From positions 1 to 29,539 of the IMG/VR virus record IMGVR_UViG_3300036985_002636: DNA of 29,539 nucleotides. One strand, written 5' to 3'. A program made the translations under genes and the position numbers. This document shows, one piece after another, positions 20,305 through 29,101 of this stretch. The stretch is from a virus. The notes beneath the pieces are model-generated. The model saw nothing but the letters and a program-made list of their open reading frames with translations. It was not told the origin of the DNA and did no database searches. Position 1 is the stretch's first letter, and every line of letters begins with the position of its first letter.

Positions 20305-23093
20305 AATCTGCCGAGTGCTGTATTAAAGTTAGTAATGATTGTGTTTAATGTAGATACTTGAGCGTTTGTGAATGGGTCAGTAGTAATCATAAACCAGTTG
20401 TAATGTCTTGTAGTTGGACTACCACCTACATTTCTAGCTCTCATTACATACATACTTAATGTTGTTCCACCACCAGCGGCTATTACTTCAGTTCCTAATA
20501 CCGAACCATTACCATAACCTCTAACATCGCTAACATCTAATCTTTGTAGGAAGTTAAATCCAACTGCGGTAGGATTAGAATAACCAAAAATTACTCCACT
20601 AGTATCGTCTTGAATAGTGCCCAACATATTACCACCACTATTACCTCTTGAGTTCATATATGTTCTACGACCAGGGCTTGTAGTTTGTGCTCCCATATCA
20701 TAACGATTATCAGCGTTTGATGGATTGTTTCTTGAATACACACCAAGACCCGTAAGTCCTCCCGCACCATCAACACTTTCAACCCAACTAGTATCACCAA
20801 ATCCGTTTATACCATTACTTTCAACTTGTGATGAACTGAATGTAATACCACCCGCCCAAGTGATATTAAATGTGCCAGGGTTCTTTGCGTTTATTGCGGT
20901 TGATGCTGATGTTCCACCCAATATTGGATATAACACACCAAACTTACTCCACAAACTATTATCCTTCAATTCTGCGAACATAGAATATGTTGCCGCTGAA
21001 ATACTTGGACTTAATGTTCCTCCCGCAGCAACCACCGCATTTAAGTAAGTTGTAGCATCACTATCAGGTGAAGAACTACAACCATTAAATCCTGCTCCTT
21101 GAGGGAAACCACCAACAATATACCAAGTTGCGTAATTACCTACCGACATTTGATTTGAGTAGTAAGCCGTTGGAACGGGGATTGTAAGTGCTGGGTCTAA
21201 ATAAACTTGTTGTGATGTAGTTAAACAAGCCCAACAAGTAAGTCCCCCACTAATACAACCACCACAATTACCTAAATCAGCGGCATAAACATTAAAGTAT
21301 GGTGCTATTTCACAAGCGTCATCTTGAGTTGATGCTGATGAAACCAAGAAGGTTAAAGGTGGTAATGGACTTGCCGATGGAGTTGGGGTCATCGTAGGTG
21401 TCTCCGTTGGTGTATTCGTAGGTGTATTCGTAGGAGTTAAAGTATTCGTAGGAGTTAAAGTAGGAGTTGGGGTAGTAGTTGGAGTAGTCGTAGGAGTTGG
21501 GGTCTTGGTCTGTGTAGGCGTTGGGGTAGGACTAAATGGAGGGACTGGTTGGCAATCACTCCAAGTATTACTATTTGACGACCATACTTCAGTAATAGCA
21601 GACCACGAACAATCAAATCCTGGCGCTGGAGTTGTAGTTGGCGTAGGTGTTGGCGTTGGTGAAGGACAACTACCACCAGCAACTGCCGAACCACCGCCGT
21701 CCCAAGACATAGTATTATCTTTAGCACAAACTTGTCCTATACTTGAACCACTCAAATAAGTGCTTCCCGATATACCATCACAATCAATATAATAAAAATT
21801 AGAACCACTACCACCAGCAATTAGGTTATACAATATACACGCCCCACTTGTTGCTGATGGAGTTGGGGTCATCGTAGGACTTTCCGTTGGTGTAGGTGTT
21901 AAACTCTCGGTAGGAGTTGGGGTCTGTGTATTAGTTGGAGTTAAAGTAGGAGTTGTTGTCGGAGTGCTTGAAGGGCTCACACTAATACTTGGAGTATTTG
22001 TTGGAGTTAAAGTAGGAGTTGTTGTTGCTGTTTGAGTTGGAGTTTGAGTGTTGGTAGGAGTAATCGTAGGAGTAGGAGTTAAACTCTCGGTAGGAGTATT
22101 CGTAGGAGTTGTTGTTGTGGTTTGAGTAGGAGTAATACTTGGGGTAATACTTGGGGTAGGCGTAGGACTAACACTCTCCGTAGGTGTAGTCGTTGGGGTA
22201 ATACTTGGAGTAATACTTGGAGTATTCGTAGGAGTATAGGTCGGCGTTTGTGTTGGACTTTCCGTTGGGGTATTTGTTGGAGTTAAAGTAGGAGTTTGTG
22301 TGGTTGTAGGCGTTGGAGTAGAACTCGCACCAGGACTACCACTTGGACTTGGAGTAATCGTGTTTGTAGGAGTTATGGAAGGAGTTTGTGTGGTTGTTGG
22401 TGTCGTTGTATTGGTAGGAGTAATTGAAGGTGTTAGAGACGATGTAGGAGTATTCGTTGGAGTTGTGGTAGGAGTTTGAGTTGGCGTAGTTGTAGGCGTA
22501 ATTGTTGATGTCGGTGTCTTGGTTGGACTTACCGATGGAGTAATACTTGGGGTATTTGTAGGTGTTGAAGTTGGGGTTTTAGTCGGTGTAGGTGTGCTTG
22601 TCTTGGTTGGGGTCGGGCTTGGAGTTATAGATGTTGTAGGTTGTGGTGTGGCAGAAACATTATAGTAAATTACATTATTAGCAGTATTTGCTGTGTTTCC
22701 TGTGTAGTATTCCAAGTTTTCATCAACAAAAATAAATCCTAATGATGAAACCAATTTATCATAGGTAAGATTTACATTTAAGTTTGTTGGTGATGCTTGT
22801 TCGTAAACACCAATCCAATATTGGTTCTCGTTTTTGAGGTGTAAGTTTACAGGTGTTCCCGCACTAAAAATATAATTTGTCGCACCACTCAAGAATGTAT
22901 TGAACGAAAATACATCATACTTTGACGCATAAGCTGATGGGTAAGTTGAACTAACATTTTCAGGAATAAAAGTATAGCTCTCCTTACTCTGTGAGTTTTG
23001 TAATCTCCAAAGATAAGTTGGATTTGCTAATGTCTTAAACTCACTAGCCAAGACAAAAAGGTTGTTCGTTGCGTTTTGTTGAATGTATAACAT
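20301..23093 (-). CDS. Long adhesin with Pro/Thr stalks and Cys modules (930 aa)
   Basis: The N-terminal domain (residues 1-145, MLYIQQNATNNLFVLASEFK...) is probably the virion-anchoring part. A Pro/Thr/Ser stalk runs from about 147 to 414 (units such as TPTNTPSITPS). A Cys-rich module (about 416-478) follows, then a short stalk, a second small Cys module, a second long PT stalk (about 519-578) and a third Cys module (about 580-670). The C-terminal head (about 671-930) is homologous to that of the 367-aa adhesin: 'D.DA..YL..V.A.GG', 'LYPILGGTSAS', 'KNPG'. Probably a tail- or capsid-borne host-binding fibre. The stalk DNA is repetitive and could vary in length by slippage. It begins 1 base after the shorter adhesin's stop. 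Confidence 0.7.
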   Translation of the reverse strand: MLYIQQNATNNLFVLASEFKTLANPTYLWRLQNSQSKESYTFIPENVSSTYPSAYASKYDVFSFNTFLSGATNYIFSAGTPVNLHLKNENQYWIGVYEQASPTNLNVNLTYDKLVSSLGFIFVDENLEYYTGNTANTANNVIYYNVSATPQPTTSITPSPTPTKTSTPTPTKTPTSTPTNTPSITPSVSPTKTPTSTITPTTTPTQTPTTTPTNTPTSSLTPSITPTNTTTPTTTQTPSITPTNTITPSPSGSPGASSTPTPTTTQTPTLTPTNTPTESPTQTPTYTPTNTPSITPSITPTTTPTESVSPTPTPSITPSITPTQTTTTTPTNTPTESLTPTPTITPTNTQTPTQTATTTPTLTPTNTPSISVSPSSTPTTTPTLTPTNTQTPTPTESLTPTPTESPTMTPTPSATSGACILYNLIAGGSGSNFYYIDCDGISGSTYLSGSSIGQVCAKDNTMSWDGGGSAVAGGSCPSPTPTPTPTTTPAPGFDCSWSAITEVWSSNSNTWSDCQPVPPFSPTPTPTQTKTPTPTTTPTTTPTPTLTPTNTLTPTNTPTNTPTETPTMTPTPSASPLPPLTFLVSSASTQDDACEIAPYFNVYAADLGNCGGCISGGLTCWACLTTSQQVYLDPALTIPVPTAYYSNQMSVGNYATWYIVGGFPQGAGFNGCSSSPDSDATTYLNAVVAAGGTLSPSISAATYSMFAELKDNSLWSKFGVLYPILGGTSASTAINAKNPGTFNITWAGGITFSSSQVESNGINGFGDTSWVESVDGAGGLTGLGVYSRNNPSNADNRYDMGAQTTSPGRRTYMNSRGNSGGNMLGTIQDDTSGVIFGYSNPTAVGFNFLQRLDVSDVRGYGNGSVLGTEVIAAGGGTTLSMYVMRARNVGGSPTTRHYNWFMITTDPFTNAQVSTLNTIITNFNTALGRL
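21367..21535 (-). repeat. Short-period coding repeat, second PT stalk
   Basis: Degenerate in-frame Pro/Thr codon repeats within the 930-aa adhesin, for about 55 residues. Sits between the second and third Cys modules. Confidence 0.75.
21850..22640 (-). repeat. Short-period coding repeat, main PT stalk of the long adhesin
   Basis: Roughly 260 codons of Thr-Pro alternation with Ser, Asn, Thr and Gln variants (for example TPTNTPSITPSITPT). The DNA shows corresponding 6-12-base imperfect repeats such as 'ggagtaatacttgg'. Assembly collapse or strain-to-strain length change is plausible here. Confidence 0.8.
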
Positions 23094-23094
23094 A

Positions 23095-24198
23095 TTATGC
23101 GTTTGTATTTCTACCTAAAGTTGATTGGAATACTAATACAGCATTATAGTAATCGGTTGCTTGAGTATCAGTTATACCAAGACCAAAACTAAAGAATGCG
23201 TATCTTTCACCTGATGGGAAACCTGAACCATTAACTTTCGCAATCGTTATAGTATTTGATGGGTATGTTGTTGGTGCTGTTGTGTTTGTTCCTCCTGAAC
23301 CCCAAGCACCACCATCTAATGAACGGAATACTTTTGTAAGATTTGACGCAGTCCTTGTTCCTAAAGCTGCTCCATAACTAGTAAATGTTCCAGCGGCACT
23401 TACTACCGCATTACTACTAAAGAACTCAACAGCAGGGTGTCCTAATATGAAATATGGGCTAGGTCCAGCACCATCATAAGTTGATGCTCCACAAGACCCA
23501 ACTCTGTTATAATAACCGAACATATGATTACTAGTTGGGTTAAGACTGGTTGCGGCATATTGAGTATCTGCGTAGTTAGCAACATTACAAACTGGTTGAG
23601 CACCCTTATTGTTATGAACCCAAGAACCATTAAATGTTAAAGTTTGAGCACCACCAGGGTTTTTACCTTCAACTGCGTGTGAGTTTTGTGTTCCACCCAG
23701 TATTGGATAGAATGCTGTTAGTCGTGAATAAACACCTGCCGATTTAAGTGAGCCGTATAAAGTATTTGTTGCTGCGGACATCGTAGCATCTACACTACCT
23801 CCTTGAGCAATTACTTGAGCCAAATAAGCCGCAGCATCAGCGTCAAAAGCAGGGCCTGGACTTGCCGATGGAGTTGGGGTATTAGTTGGAGTTCTTGTTA
23901 AAGTAGGAGTAATACTCGGTGTAATACTTGGGGTAATACTTGGAGTAATAGACGGCGTTTGAGTTGGAGTTTTTGTTAAAGTAGGAGTGATACTCGGGGT
24001 AATACTTGGAGTAATACTTGGGGTAATAGTCGGAGTTGGTGTCTGTGTTGGTGTTTTTGTTGGAGTAATCGTTGGCGTTGGTGATGGGCTTGGTGGTGGT
24101 GGTGTCGCACCAAAAATGTTGGGAACTAAACCCCCATAGTTAAACACATATTGACCCTGAAAAAGAGTTCTCTGTAAGGATTTTTGGATTTCAGCCAT
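23095..24198 (-). CDS. Short adhesin with Pro/Thr stalk (367 aa)
   Basis: An N-terminal segment (MAEIQKSLQRTLFQGQYVFN, GGLVPNIFG) is followed by a PT stalk from about residue 29 to 111, including repeated SITP units. The C-terminal head (about 113-367) shares with the long adhesin the pattern 'DADAAAYLAQVIAQGGS', 'YPILGGTQNS', 'KNPGG', and a common ending ('STLGRN' against 'TALGRL'). Head homology suggests duplication followed by divergence, perhaps to widen receptor range or make a heteromeric fibre. Overlaps the 82-aa gene by 8 bases. Confidence 0.7.
   Translation of the reverse strand: MAEIQKSLQRTLFQGQYVFNYGGLVPNIFGATPPPPSPSPTPTITPTKTPTQTPTPTITPSITPSITPSITPTLTKTPTQTPSITPSITPSITPSITPTLTRTPTNTPTPSASPGPAFDADAAAYLAQVIAQGGSVDATMSAATNTLYGSLKSAGVYSRLTAFYPILGGTQNSHAVEGKNPGGAQTLTFNGSWVHNNKGAQPVCNVANYADTQYAATSLNPTSNHMFGYYNRVGSCGASTYDGAGPSPYFILGHPAVEFFSSNAVVSAAGTFTSYGAALGTRTASNLTKVFRSLDGGAWGSGGTNTTAPTTYPSNTITIAKVNGSGFPSGERYAFFSFGLGITDTQATDYYNAVLVFQSTLGRNTNA
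23866..24110 (-). repeat. Short-period coding repeat, PT stalk of the short adhesin
   Basis: About 80 codons of Pro/Thr/Ser/Ile repeats with several near-identical 12-base units (ggagtaatactt, ggggtaatactt) encoding SITP. Confidence 0.75.
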
Positions 24199-24439
24199 CT
24201 ATAATTCTTTTATGTAAATCTTCTATAATTTTATCCACATCAACATCTATACGACCTTTTTGTGTTGGTATAATATATTTTTTTGTAAGAATTAAACTTG
24301 TATCCTTGTAAAACTCTACATCAATAAATAGTTCATTAGTCCATAAATCTAAAGTCAGTAGAGTAAGTTTATATCTATCGCAATAAACATAAACATTTGC
24401 TCTACGAACACGGACTTTTTTGTTGACCTCTAAATCCAT
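24191..24439 (-). CDS. Small protein of unknown function (82 aa)
   Basis: Begins MDLEVNKKVRVRRANVYVYC. Looks like a beta-rich N-terminal region with a basic patch and a helical end (VDVDKIIEDLHKRIIDG). The ATG lies only a few bases after the T run of the terminator at 24446-24471, so it heads the fibre-portal unit. It overlaps the short adhesin by 8 bases. No family recognised. Confidence 0.5.
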   Translation of the reverse strand: MDLEVNKKVRVRRANVYVYCDRYKLTLLTLDLWTNELFIDVEFYKDTSLILTKKYIIPTQKGRIDVDVDKIIEDLHKRIIDG

Positions 24440-24445
24440 ATAATC

Positions 24446-24471
24446 AAAAAAAAGGGGGGAATAGTCCCCCC
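24446..24471 (-). terminator. Terminator between head block and fibre block
   Basis: Minus strand GGGGGG / CCCCCC stem (24471-24466 with 24459-24454), loop ACTATT, then TTTTTTTT (24453-24446). It lies downstream of the capsid and tube-candidate genes, only a few bases before the ATG at 24439. It probably reduces expression of fibre genes relative to capsid (partial read-through). Confidence 0.85.
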
Positions 24472-24494
24472 TCTCTTATGTTGATTAGTGTTTT

Positions 24495-25088
24495 TTATTC
24501 TCTATCAAGACCGATGTTAGAATTAGCAGCCAACCAAGCGGTCAAAGTTTGACCTGGTGCTACATCAATTTGTGGAACTGAAATAGTTTCATTTGATGTA
24601 AGAGTGATAGTGTATAATTGACTATCGCCAGGTAAAGAACCTGAAGCCACAGAAGCACTTTCAATAAACATACCTGAAGGTGATGCCAAGAAATACTTAC
24701 CTGTCTTTAGTTTAACTATGAAAATACTGGCAGTATTTTTCACAATTTCTTGATACAAATTAGTAGCTGATTGATTTAGACCTGGTATGGTAAAAATAAG
24801 TTGTGTGTTAAATGTGAAACCCAAACTTTCCAAGTTGATAGAAGTTGCTTCATTCAGAGCAGCGCTTGAATTACGCACAATATCAATTTTAGCGAACTCG
24901 TTTCCTGTAGTTGATGCGGTTAAACCAATAACCTCACCCGTTCCAGAGTATGCGATAGTTTCCAAATTACAGGTAGTTCCAGTGCCAGGTGTAAGGACAT
25001 ACAGGCTATCTAAACCTGGTATGTTATTGACGCACGACTGGAGCTCTAACCCATTGGTAATACAGCAGTTATATGTAGATGAACTCAT
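24495..25088 (-). CDS. Major tail (tube) protein candidate (197 aa)
   Basis: Begins MSSSTYNCCITNGLELQSCV. The middle has a beta strand pattern, and the sequence ends with KTGKYFLASPSGMFIESASV, then GSLPGDSQLYTITLTSNE. The phrase 'GKYFL...sG......a..G...GD...YT.TLt..E' recalls a protein family just downstream of capsid genes in Bacteroidota phages. In siphoviruses this position and size fit the tail tube subunit, but a head decoration protein is possible. The four N-terminal cysteines are unusual. It is separated from the tape measure by the whole head block. Confidence 0.5.
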   Translation of the reverse strand: MSSSTYNCCITNGLELQSCVNNIPGLDSLYVLTPGTGTTCNLETIAYSGTGEVIGLTASTTGNEFAKIDIVRNSSAALNEATSINLESLGFTFNTQLIFTIPGLNQSATNLYQEIVKNTASIFIVKLKTGKYFLASPSGMFIESASVASGSLPGDSQLYTITLTSNETISVPQIDVAPGQTLTAWLAANSNIGLDRE

Positions 25089-25121
25089 AGTAATTTTAAT
25101 TTAATATTAGATTGTTTATGT

Positions 25122-26048
25122 TTAAGATGCGTAAACTACTTGAGAACCGAATGCTACAGCAGCACCCAACTTCATTGCTAATTTCATACGAACCTGTTGG
25201 AAGTCATTAGACCACCAAGAAATTGGTGATGTAATATCAGACAATAAATCTGTTCCATACATTAAGTTTTCAGGGTTAGTCAATACCATATGACCCGCTG
25301 CGATTTCACAAGAAATAGCCATCGTGTTAGTGAATGGGATTTGGATAACCATTTGTCCGTTCTGTAAAGTAACTGGATTGAAGTTAAACAAGTTTTGGTC
25401 TCTCAAAGCCAACTGAAGTGCTTGGAAATCAGAGTGAGTAAGAGCCATAATAGTTGGAACAACTTTCAATGGGTCAGGAAGGTCTAACAAGTAAGCGTTA
25501 GTGATAGCGATTGCGTTAGAAGGAGTAAGTGCGGTATAACCAACATTTACTACACTACCTGAAATAGCAGCACTTTCCAATTGCTCTAATACACCACTAC
25601 AACCTTCTACTGCTTGAGTAGAGTTCCAGAAGCGTCTTGAAGCATAAACATTAGCCTTTTTAGAGATGTCTGCGATGAAAGCTTCTTCAGTAGCAGCACC
25701 TACGCTCTCGTTGTAAGAACCAGGAGCCAATCTGATAGACATAATTGTTCTATCCAAATCAGCAGGACACCAAGATTTTTCAATCACATACTGGCAGACA
25801 CGAAGTTCTACTTCAGACATAGCAATAGTTCCGCCCGTGAACGAACAACCATTACCAGGGTATGCGATGGTATCAATATCACCCGTCTCAAAAACAGGGA
25901 TAAGTTCACCAAACTTTATGTTAGGGATTACTTTATACATTTGTGCCTCAATAGTATCCATAACGATTTTGTGTAATAACAAATCTGCGTTAGCGTTGAG
26001 GTAGTCAGACATCGCAGTTGTATCAAAGTCAAAATTAAACTTTTTCAT
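25122..26048 (-). CDS. Major capsid protein, HK97-type fold (308 aa)
   Basis: Begins MKKFNFDFDTTAMSDYLNAN. Later segments fit an HK97-type capsid: LIPVFETGDIDTIAYPG, then an E-loop-like stretch, a spine-helix-like region (TEEAFIADISKKANVYASRR) and a C-terminal A-domain-like half (VVPTIMALTHSDFQALQLAL, QVRMKLAMKLGAAVAFGSQV). The length (308 aa) suits a small HK97 capsid. Followed by the tube candidate and preceded by the scaffold, 20 bases upstream. Fold assignment is from pattern and context; no catalytic crosslink residues are claimed. Confidence 0.75.
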   Translation of the reverse strand: MKKFNFDFDTTAMSDYLNANADLLLHKIVMDTIEAQMYKVIPNIKFGELIPVFETGDIDTIAYPGNGCSFTGGTIAMSEVELRVCQYVIEKSWCPADLDRTIMSIRLAPGSYNESVGAATEEAFIADISKKANVYASRRFWNSTQAVEGCSGVLEQLESAAISGSVVNVGYTALTPSNAIAITNAYLLDLPDPLKVVPTIMALTHSDFQALQLALRDQNLFNFNPVTLQNGQMVIQIPFTNTMAISCEIAAGHMVLTNPENLMYGTDLLSDITSPISWWSNDFQQVRMKLAMKLGAAVAFGSQVVYAS

Positions 26049-26068
26049 AATTGTAATTTATTTTTATT

Positions 26069-26632
26069 TTATTTTTTTAGGTTTTCTTTCATCTCTCTCA
26101 ACAGCTCATATCTGTGGTCTGTGAAATTAGATGAAACTAATTTATCCTCTTTTAGAGGTTGATAAGCTGAAGAAGCCTTGAAACCTTCATAATCTTTTTT
26201 CAGTTTCTTCATTTCTTCACTCAACATTTTTAATTCTTCTACGACTGGTGTAAGAGCGTCTACTAACGCAGATACAACATCGGGGGTCATAACATCAACA
26301 ACCTCATCTTTGATTTCAACAGGGACTTCAGCTGCTTCAATAACAACTTCAACTTTTTCTTCGGTTTCTCCCCCGTTTATTTCTGTGAGTTTTCCTTCGG
26401 TATCAGTAATGAATACTCTACCATCAAGGAGTTTGTGTGTGCCACTACCTACAATCGTGTAAGTCCCGTCTTCGTTTTTTAAGGAAACAACATCACCCAC
26501 TTGAAAATCTCCTTCGGTTTGATTGGAAATAACCAATCCACCTTCTAATTCAACTTCCTCAAATGAGTATAATGAGTTAAACTTAAAACCAACCAAGTCA
26601 GCGACTTTTCTTAAGATTTCAATATTTTTCAT
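26069..26632 (-). CDS. Scaffold protein candidate (187 aa)
   Basis: Begins MKNIEILRKVADLVGFKFNS. Residues 25-85 look beta-rich (VISNQTEGDFQVGDVVSLKN). Residues 90-125 are acidic and Val-rich (EEKVEVVIEAAEVPVEIKDE), and residues 125-155 form a charged helix or coiled coil (EELKMLSEEMKKLKKDYEGF). Acidic, helical proteins between protease and capsid genes normally act as scaffolds cleaved during maturation. No Cys. Assignment is by context and composition. Confidence 0.6.
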   Translation of the reverse strand: MKNIEILRKVADLVGFKFNSLYSFEEVELEGGLVISNQTEGDFQVGDVVSLKNEDGTYTIVGSGTHKLLDGRVFITDTEGKLTEINGGETEEKVEVVIEAAEVPVEIKDEVVDVMTPDVVSALVDALTPVVEELKMLSEEMKKLKKDYEGFKASSAYQPLKEDKLVSSNFTDHRYELLREMKENLKK

Positions 26633-26677
26633 AGTGTAATTTTTATTTATTGTTTATTAGTAAATAGTGTGAAAAAA

Positions 26678-29092
26678 TCACAACTCTTTTTTTATTTTGT
26701 TTAACATCTCTGTAAAGAGGTTCATAACATTTTCTGCCTCAAATCCATCAACAGCTTCTTTGTGGGTTTTACAAGGAAACCAGCCATACTCTTCCATAAA
26801 ATGTATACCCTCACAACCAATTTTCAAGCCTGCCTGAGCTGCTTGTGCTGGATAGGGGTAATATGGTGCTCCATCGTGAATACCCATTTGAGCCATATTC
26901 TCACTACGGATTTTTCCACATACCTTGGCAGCAATTTCTTTACTACCATATCTTTTAGTTTGGTCTGAAATACACTTGTCCCAATCGTAAGGCTTAAAGT
27001 TTTCCACAGCCTTTGTATCCAAATCCTTTTTATCGGGGTCTAAATAATCACCCATTCCTTTAGTATTTATTTCCATTTCTTTCTTTGCTTTAATTGGAAC
27101 GCAATTTGGCACTTCTCTACCATCAACGATTTTAGTTCCGATTGGTTCGTATCCTTCCCAACAAGTCCCTTCAGGGAAGTTAAACTTCTTACTCCAATAT
27201 GAATAACACACAGCCAGTCTTTGCTCGTCATTATCATATTCAGCAATCATTTTATCTGATGACGCACAACGAGCAATAAACTCACTCTCGTCTTCACCTG
27301 GTCTTGGGTCTACAAAACTTTCCTTAACATCAAAAAAGTTGAATGGTATTTCTTGGAACATTCCTTCCAAACTTACCCCTTGTGTTTTATTACTCAATAC
27401 AAAGTCCTCAAACATTCTCTTGTCCTTGAAGTGTATTGTAGTCATCCAGGTTCCTGGCTCAAAAGTTCTACCAAATAACTCAAACGACTTATCTTTTTCA
27501 GGGTCATCACCAACCAACCAGTTCTCGTATGTATACACATCATCAGGTGAGAATATCATACCTGAATGCTCAAGGTTTACAACCCCACCTTTACCTTGTT
27601 TCTGTCTTGAAAACTTCAACAACATTTTACGGATTGTCTCTCTACTCATAAACACAAAATAGGGGGAATTGGTTTCCGCATCATAACGATAAATCTTCTG
27701 ATTTGGTTGGAATACAACAGCGGTAATATCACCCTTCATTTCGTTTGATGAGAACGCAACATTCATCTCTGTTCCCTTCTTAATCTCCTTCTCTAACCAG
27801 TTCATAGTTTGGTCGTAAGTTGATGGAGTAAAACCCCAACTCAACATCATCAAATAACCACAACCTTCTTCAATAGATTTAGAACTTTCATAATCTACTT
27901 TATGTCTTGCTCCATAGGAATACATACGGGTCAAAACTTCAAGGGAATGCTCCTGACCTGGTCGTGCCAAATCGTGAGACCTTTGTTTACCCACATCAGT
28001 TCCACAATCACCCCAACCATTTTGTTCTGCGTAGTCCACAGCTCTTTGCGCTGCTTCTCTGATGTAATCAGGAACTTTAGCGAAACTATGTCTCACCTTA
28101 AACTTATCCATAACATCACCAGTTCCCTCAAAGTATTCAGGGTAAATGTCCGCAGCACACCAACCTTCAACACATTCACCTTCAGGTATTGGGTAAATGT
28201 CTCCAGGTTCTCCGTATCCATAGTCATAACACAATTTTACTTTGGTAAGTGTTTGTGTTGTTGGTTCAGCAAGCATTGCTCCAAATCTTGTAGGGTATAC
28301 AAATACACCCATATGAAAAGCAATTGGAGCTGTTGAGTTTTGTTTTGAGAATGTTGCCGAGACTGGCGGTATTACACTCCACTCTGATACAAATGGTCTA
28401 CCAATCATTTCAACTCTCTCACCTTTAGCAATTGCTGGTTGAACCTTGTTAGGAATTGATGCTAATACATCATTAAAGTTCTGTCCCTGTTTGATTGGGA
28501 AGTCAATTTGTTGCCACTTATGACGACAATATTTACCCCCCTTAAAATCAAAGAAATCCACACTTGGTGCGGTTCTTGGACGAAAAACCAAACGGAAACT
28601 ATCTGATGACGAAGTAAGTTGTTGAGAGATACTCATTAGGTCTGATTTGGAATATACACGACCATTCAATATCATCTTACGACATAATGCTCTTGAAGTG
28701 CTTTTTAGTGGAGCCCCTAATGTCGTATCAACAACATAGATGTATCTTGATATGTAAGTCCCTTCAGGATTATCACCAAAACTTAATTGGTTTGGGTTTG
28801 ATGTAATTGGGGGAACTGATACAGGACGGGCAAAGTCCTCTTTGGTAAGTTCAATTTCTACATCTGTTCTCTCTGCCTCAAAGAACATTTTTGCGTCGGG
28901 AACTAACCCACCCAAATTAAGATTATCAATTTGTTCTTTGGAAAAGTCCCCACCTTCAACAGAACAAGTATGGGGTTTGGTATCGTTGAATACCTCCCAA
29001 GCGATTTCTGTCGCTGGTGTTTTAACCAAAGACAAATATTCTACACCAGACATTTCGTCATCTTCGTCAATCGTAAGCTCAAATATTTTCAT
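26678..29092 (-). CDS. Multidomain capsid protease protein, XkdF-like (804 aa)
   Basis: The start MKIFELTIDEDDEMSGVEYL matches the 'i.EL.iDed....gv...slV..PA' lead of XkdF-type proteins. Residues 133-193 hold 'SRALCRKM..NGRVYSKSDL' and 'FDFKGGKYCRHKW', a domain I know from Bacteroidota phage proteins. Residues 338-420 hold the helical domain 'KVPDYIREAAQRAVDYAE', 'CGTDVGKQRSHDLA', 'LTRMYSYGARHKVD', 'GCGYLMMLSWG'. Residues 460-590 are the XkdF-like serine protease: 'QPNQKIYRYD', 'VVNLEHS' (His509), 'NWLVGDD', 'GVSLEG' (Ser574). Then come small Cys domains: 'GEDESEFIARC...VC' (599-629), 'CWEGYEPIG' (644-652) and 'DKCISDQTKRYGSKEIAAKVC' (705-725). A last segment ends near 804. It probably cleaves scaffold and capsid protein in proheads; the extra domains may be structural. 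It follows the tape measure after 9 bases. Confidence 0.75.
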   Translation of the reverse strand: MKIFELTIDEDDEMSGVEYLSLVKTPATEIAWEVFNDTKPHTCSVEGGDFSKEQIDNLNLGGLVPDAKMFFEAERTDVEIELTKEDFARPVSVPPITSNPNQLSFGDNPEGTYISRYIYVVDTTLGAPLKSTSRALCRKMILNGRVYSKSDLMSISQQLTSSSDSFRLVFRPRTAPSVDFFDFKGGKYCRHKWQQIDFPIKQGQNFNDVLASIPNKVQPAIAKGERVEMIGRPFVSEWSVIPPVSATFSKQNSTAPIAFHMGVFVYPTRFGAMLAEPTTQTLTKVKLCYDYGYGEPGDIYPIPEGECVEGWCAADIYPEYFEGTGDVMDKFKVRHSFAKVPDYIREAAQRAVDYAEQNGWGDCGTDVGKQRSHDLARPGQEHSLEVLTRMYSYGARHKVDYESSKSIEEGCGYLMMLSWGFTPSTYDQTMNWLEKEIKKGTEMNVAFSSNEMKGDITAVVFQPNQKIYRYDAETNSPYFVFMSRETIRKMLLKFSRQKQGKGGVVNLEHSGMIFSPDDVYTYENWLVGDDPEKDKSFELFGRTFEPGTWMTTIHFKDKRMFEDFVLSNKTQGVSLEGMFQEIPFNFFDVKESFVDPRPGEDESEFIARCASSDKMIAEYDNDEQRLAVCYSYWSKKFNFPEGTCWEGYEPIGTKIVDGREVPNCVPIKAKKEMEINTKGMGDYLDPDKKDLDTKAVENFKPYDWDKCISDQTKRYGSKEIAAKVCGKIRSENMAQMGIHDGAPYYPYPAQAAQAGLKIGCEGIHFMEEYGWFPCKTHKEAVDGFEAENVMNLFTEMLNKIKKEL

Positions 29093-29101
29093 AGTATTAA
29101 A

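Noticed and set aside
21455-21727. Leu/Arg/Gln-rich ORF inside the long adhesin
   Set aside because: A frame-shifted reading of the PT repeat, low complexity, fully inside a real gene.
21360-24110. CRISPR-like or VNTR-type array
   Set aside because: The periodic DNA encodes in-frame Pro/Thr stalks with no conserved repeat-spacer structure and lies inside two long ORFs.
20301-24198. Diversity-generating retroelement acting on the adhesin heads
   Set aside because: No reverse transcriptase gene and no template/variable repeat pair is visible; the similarity between heads is diverged rather than adenine-biased.
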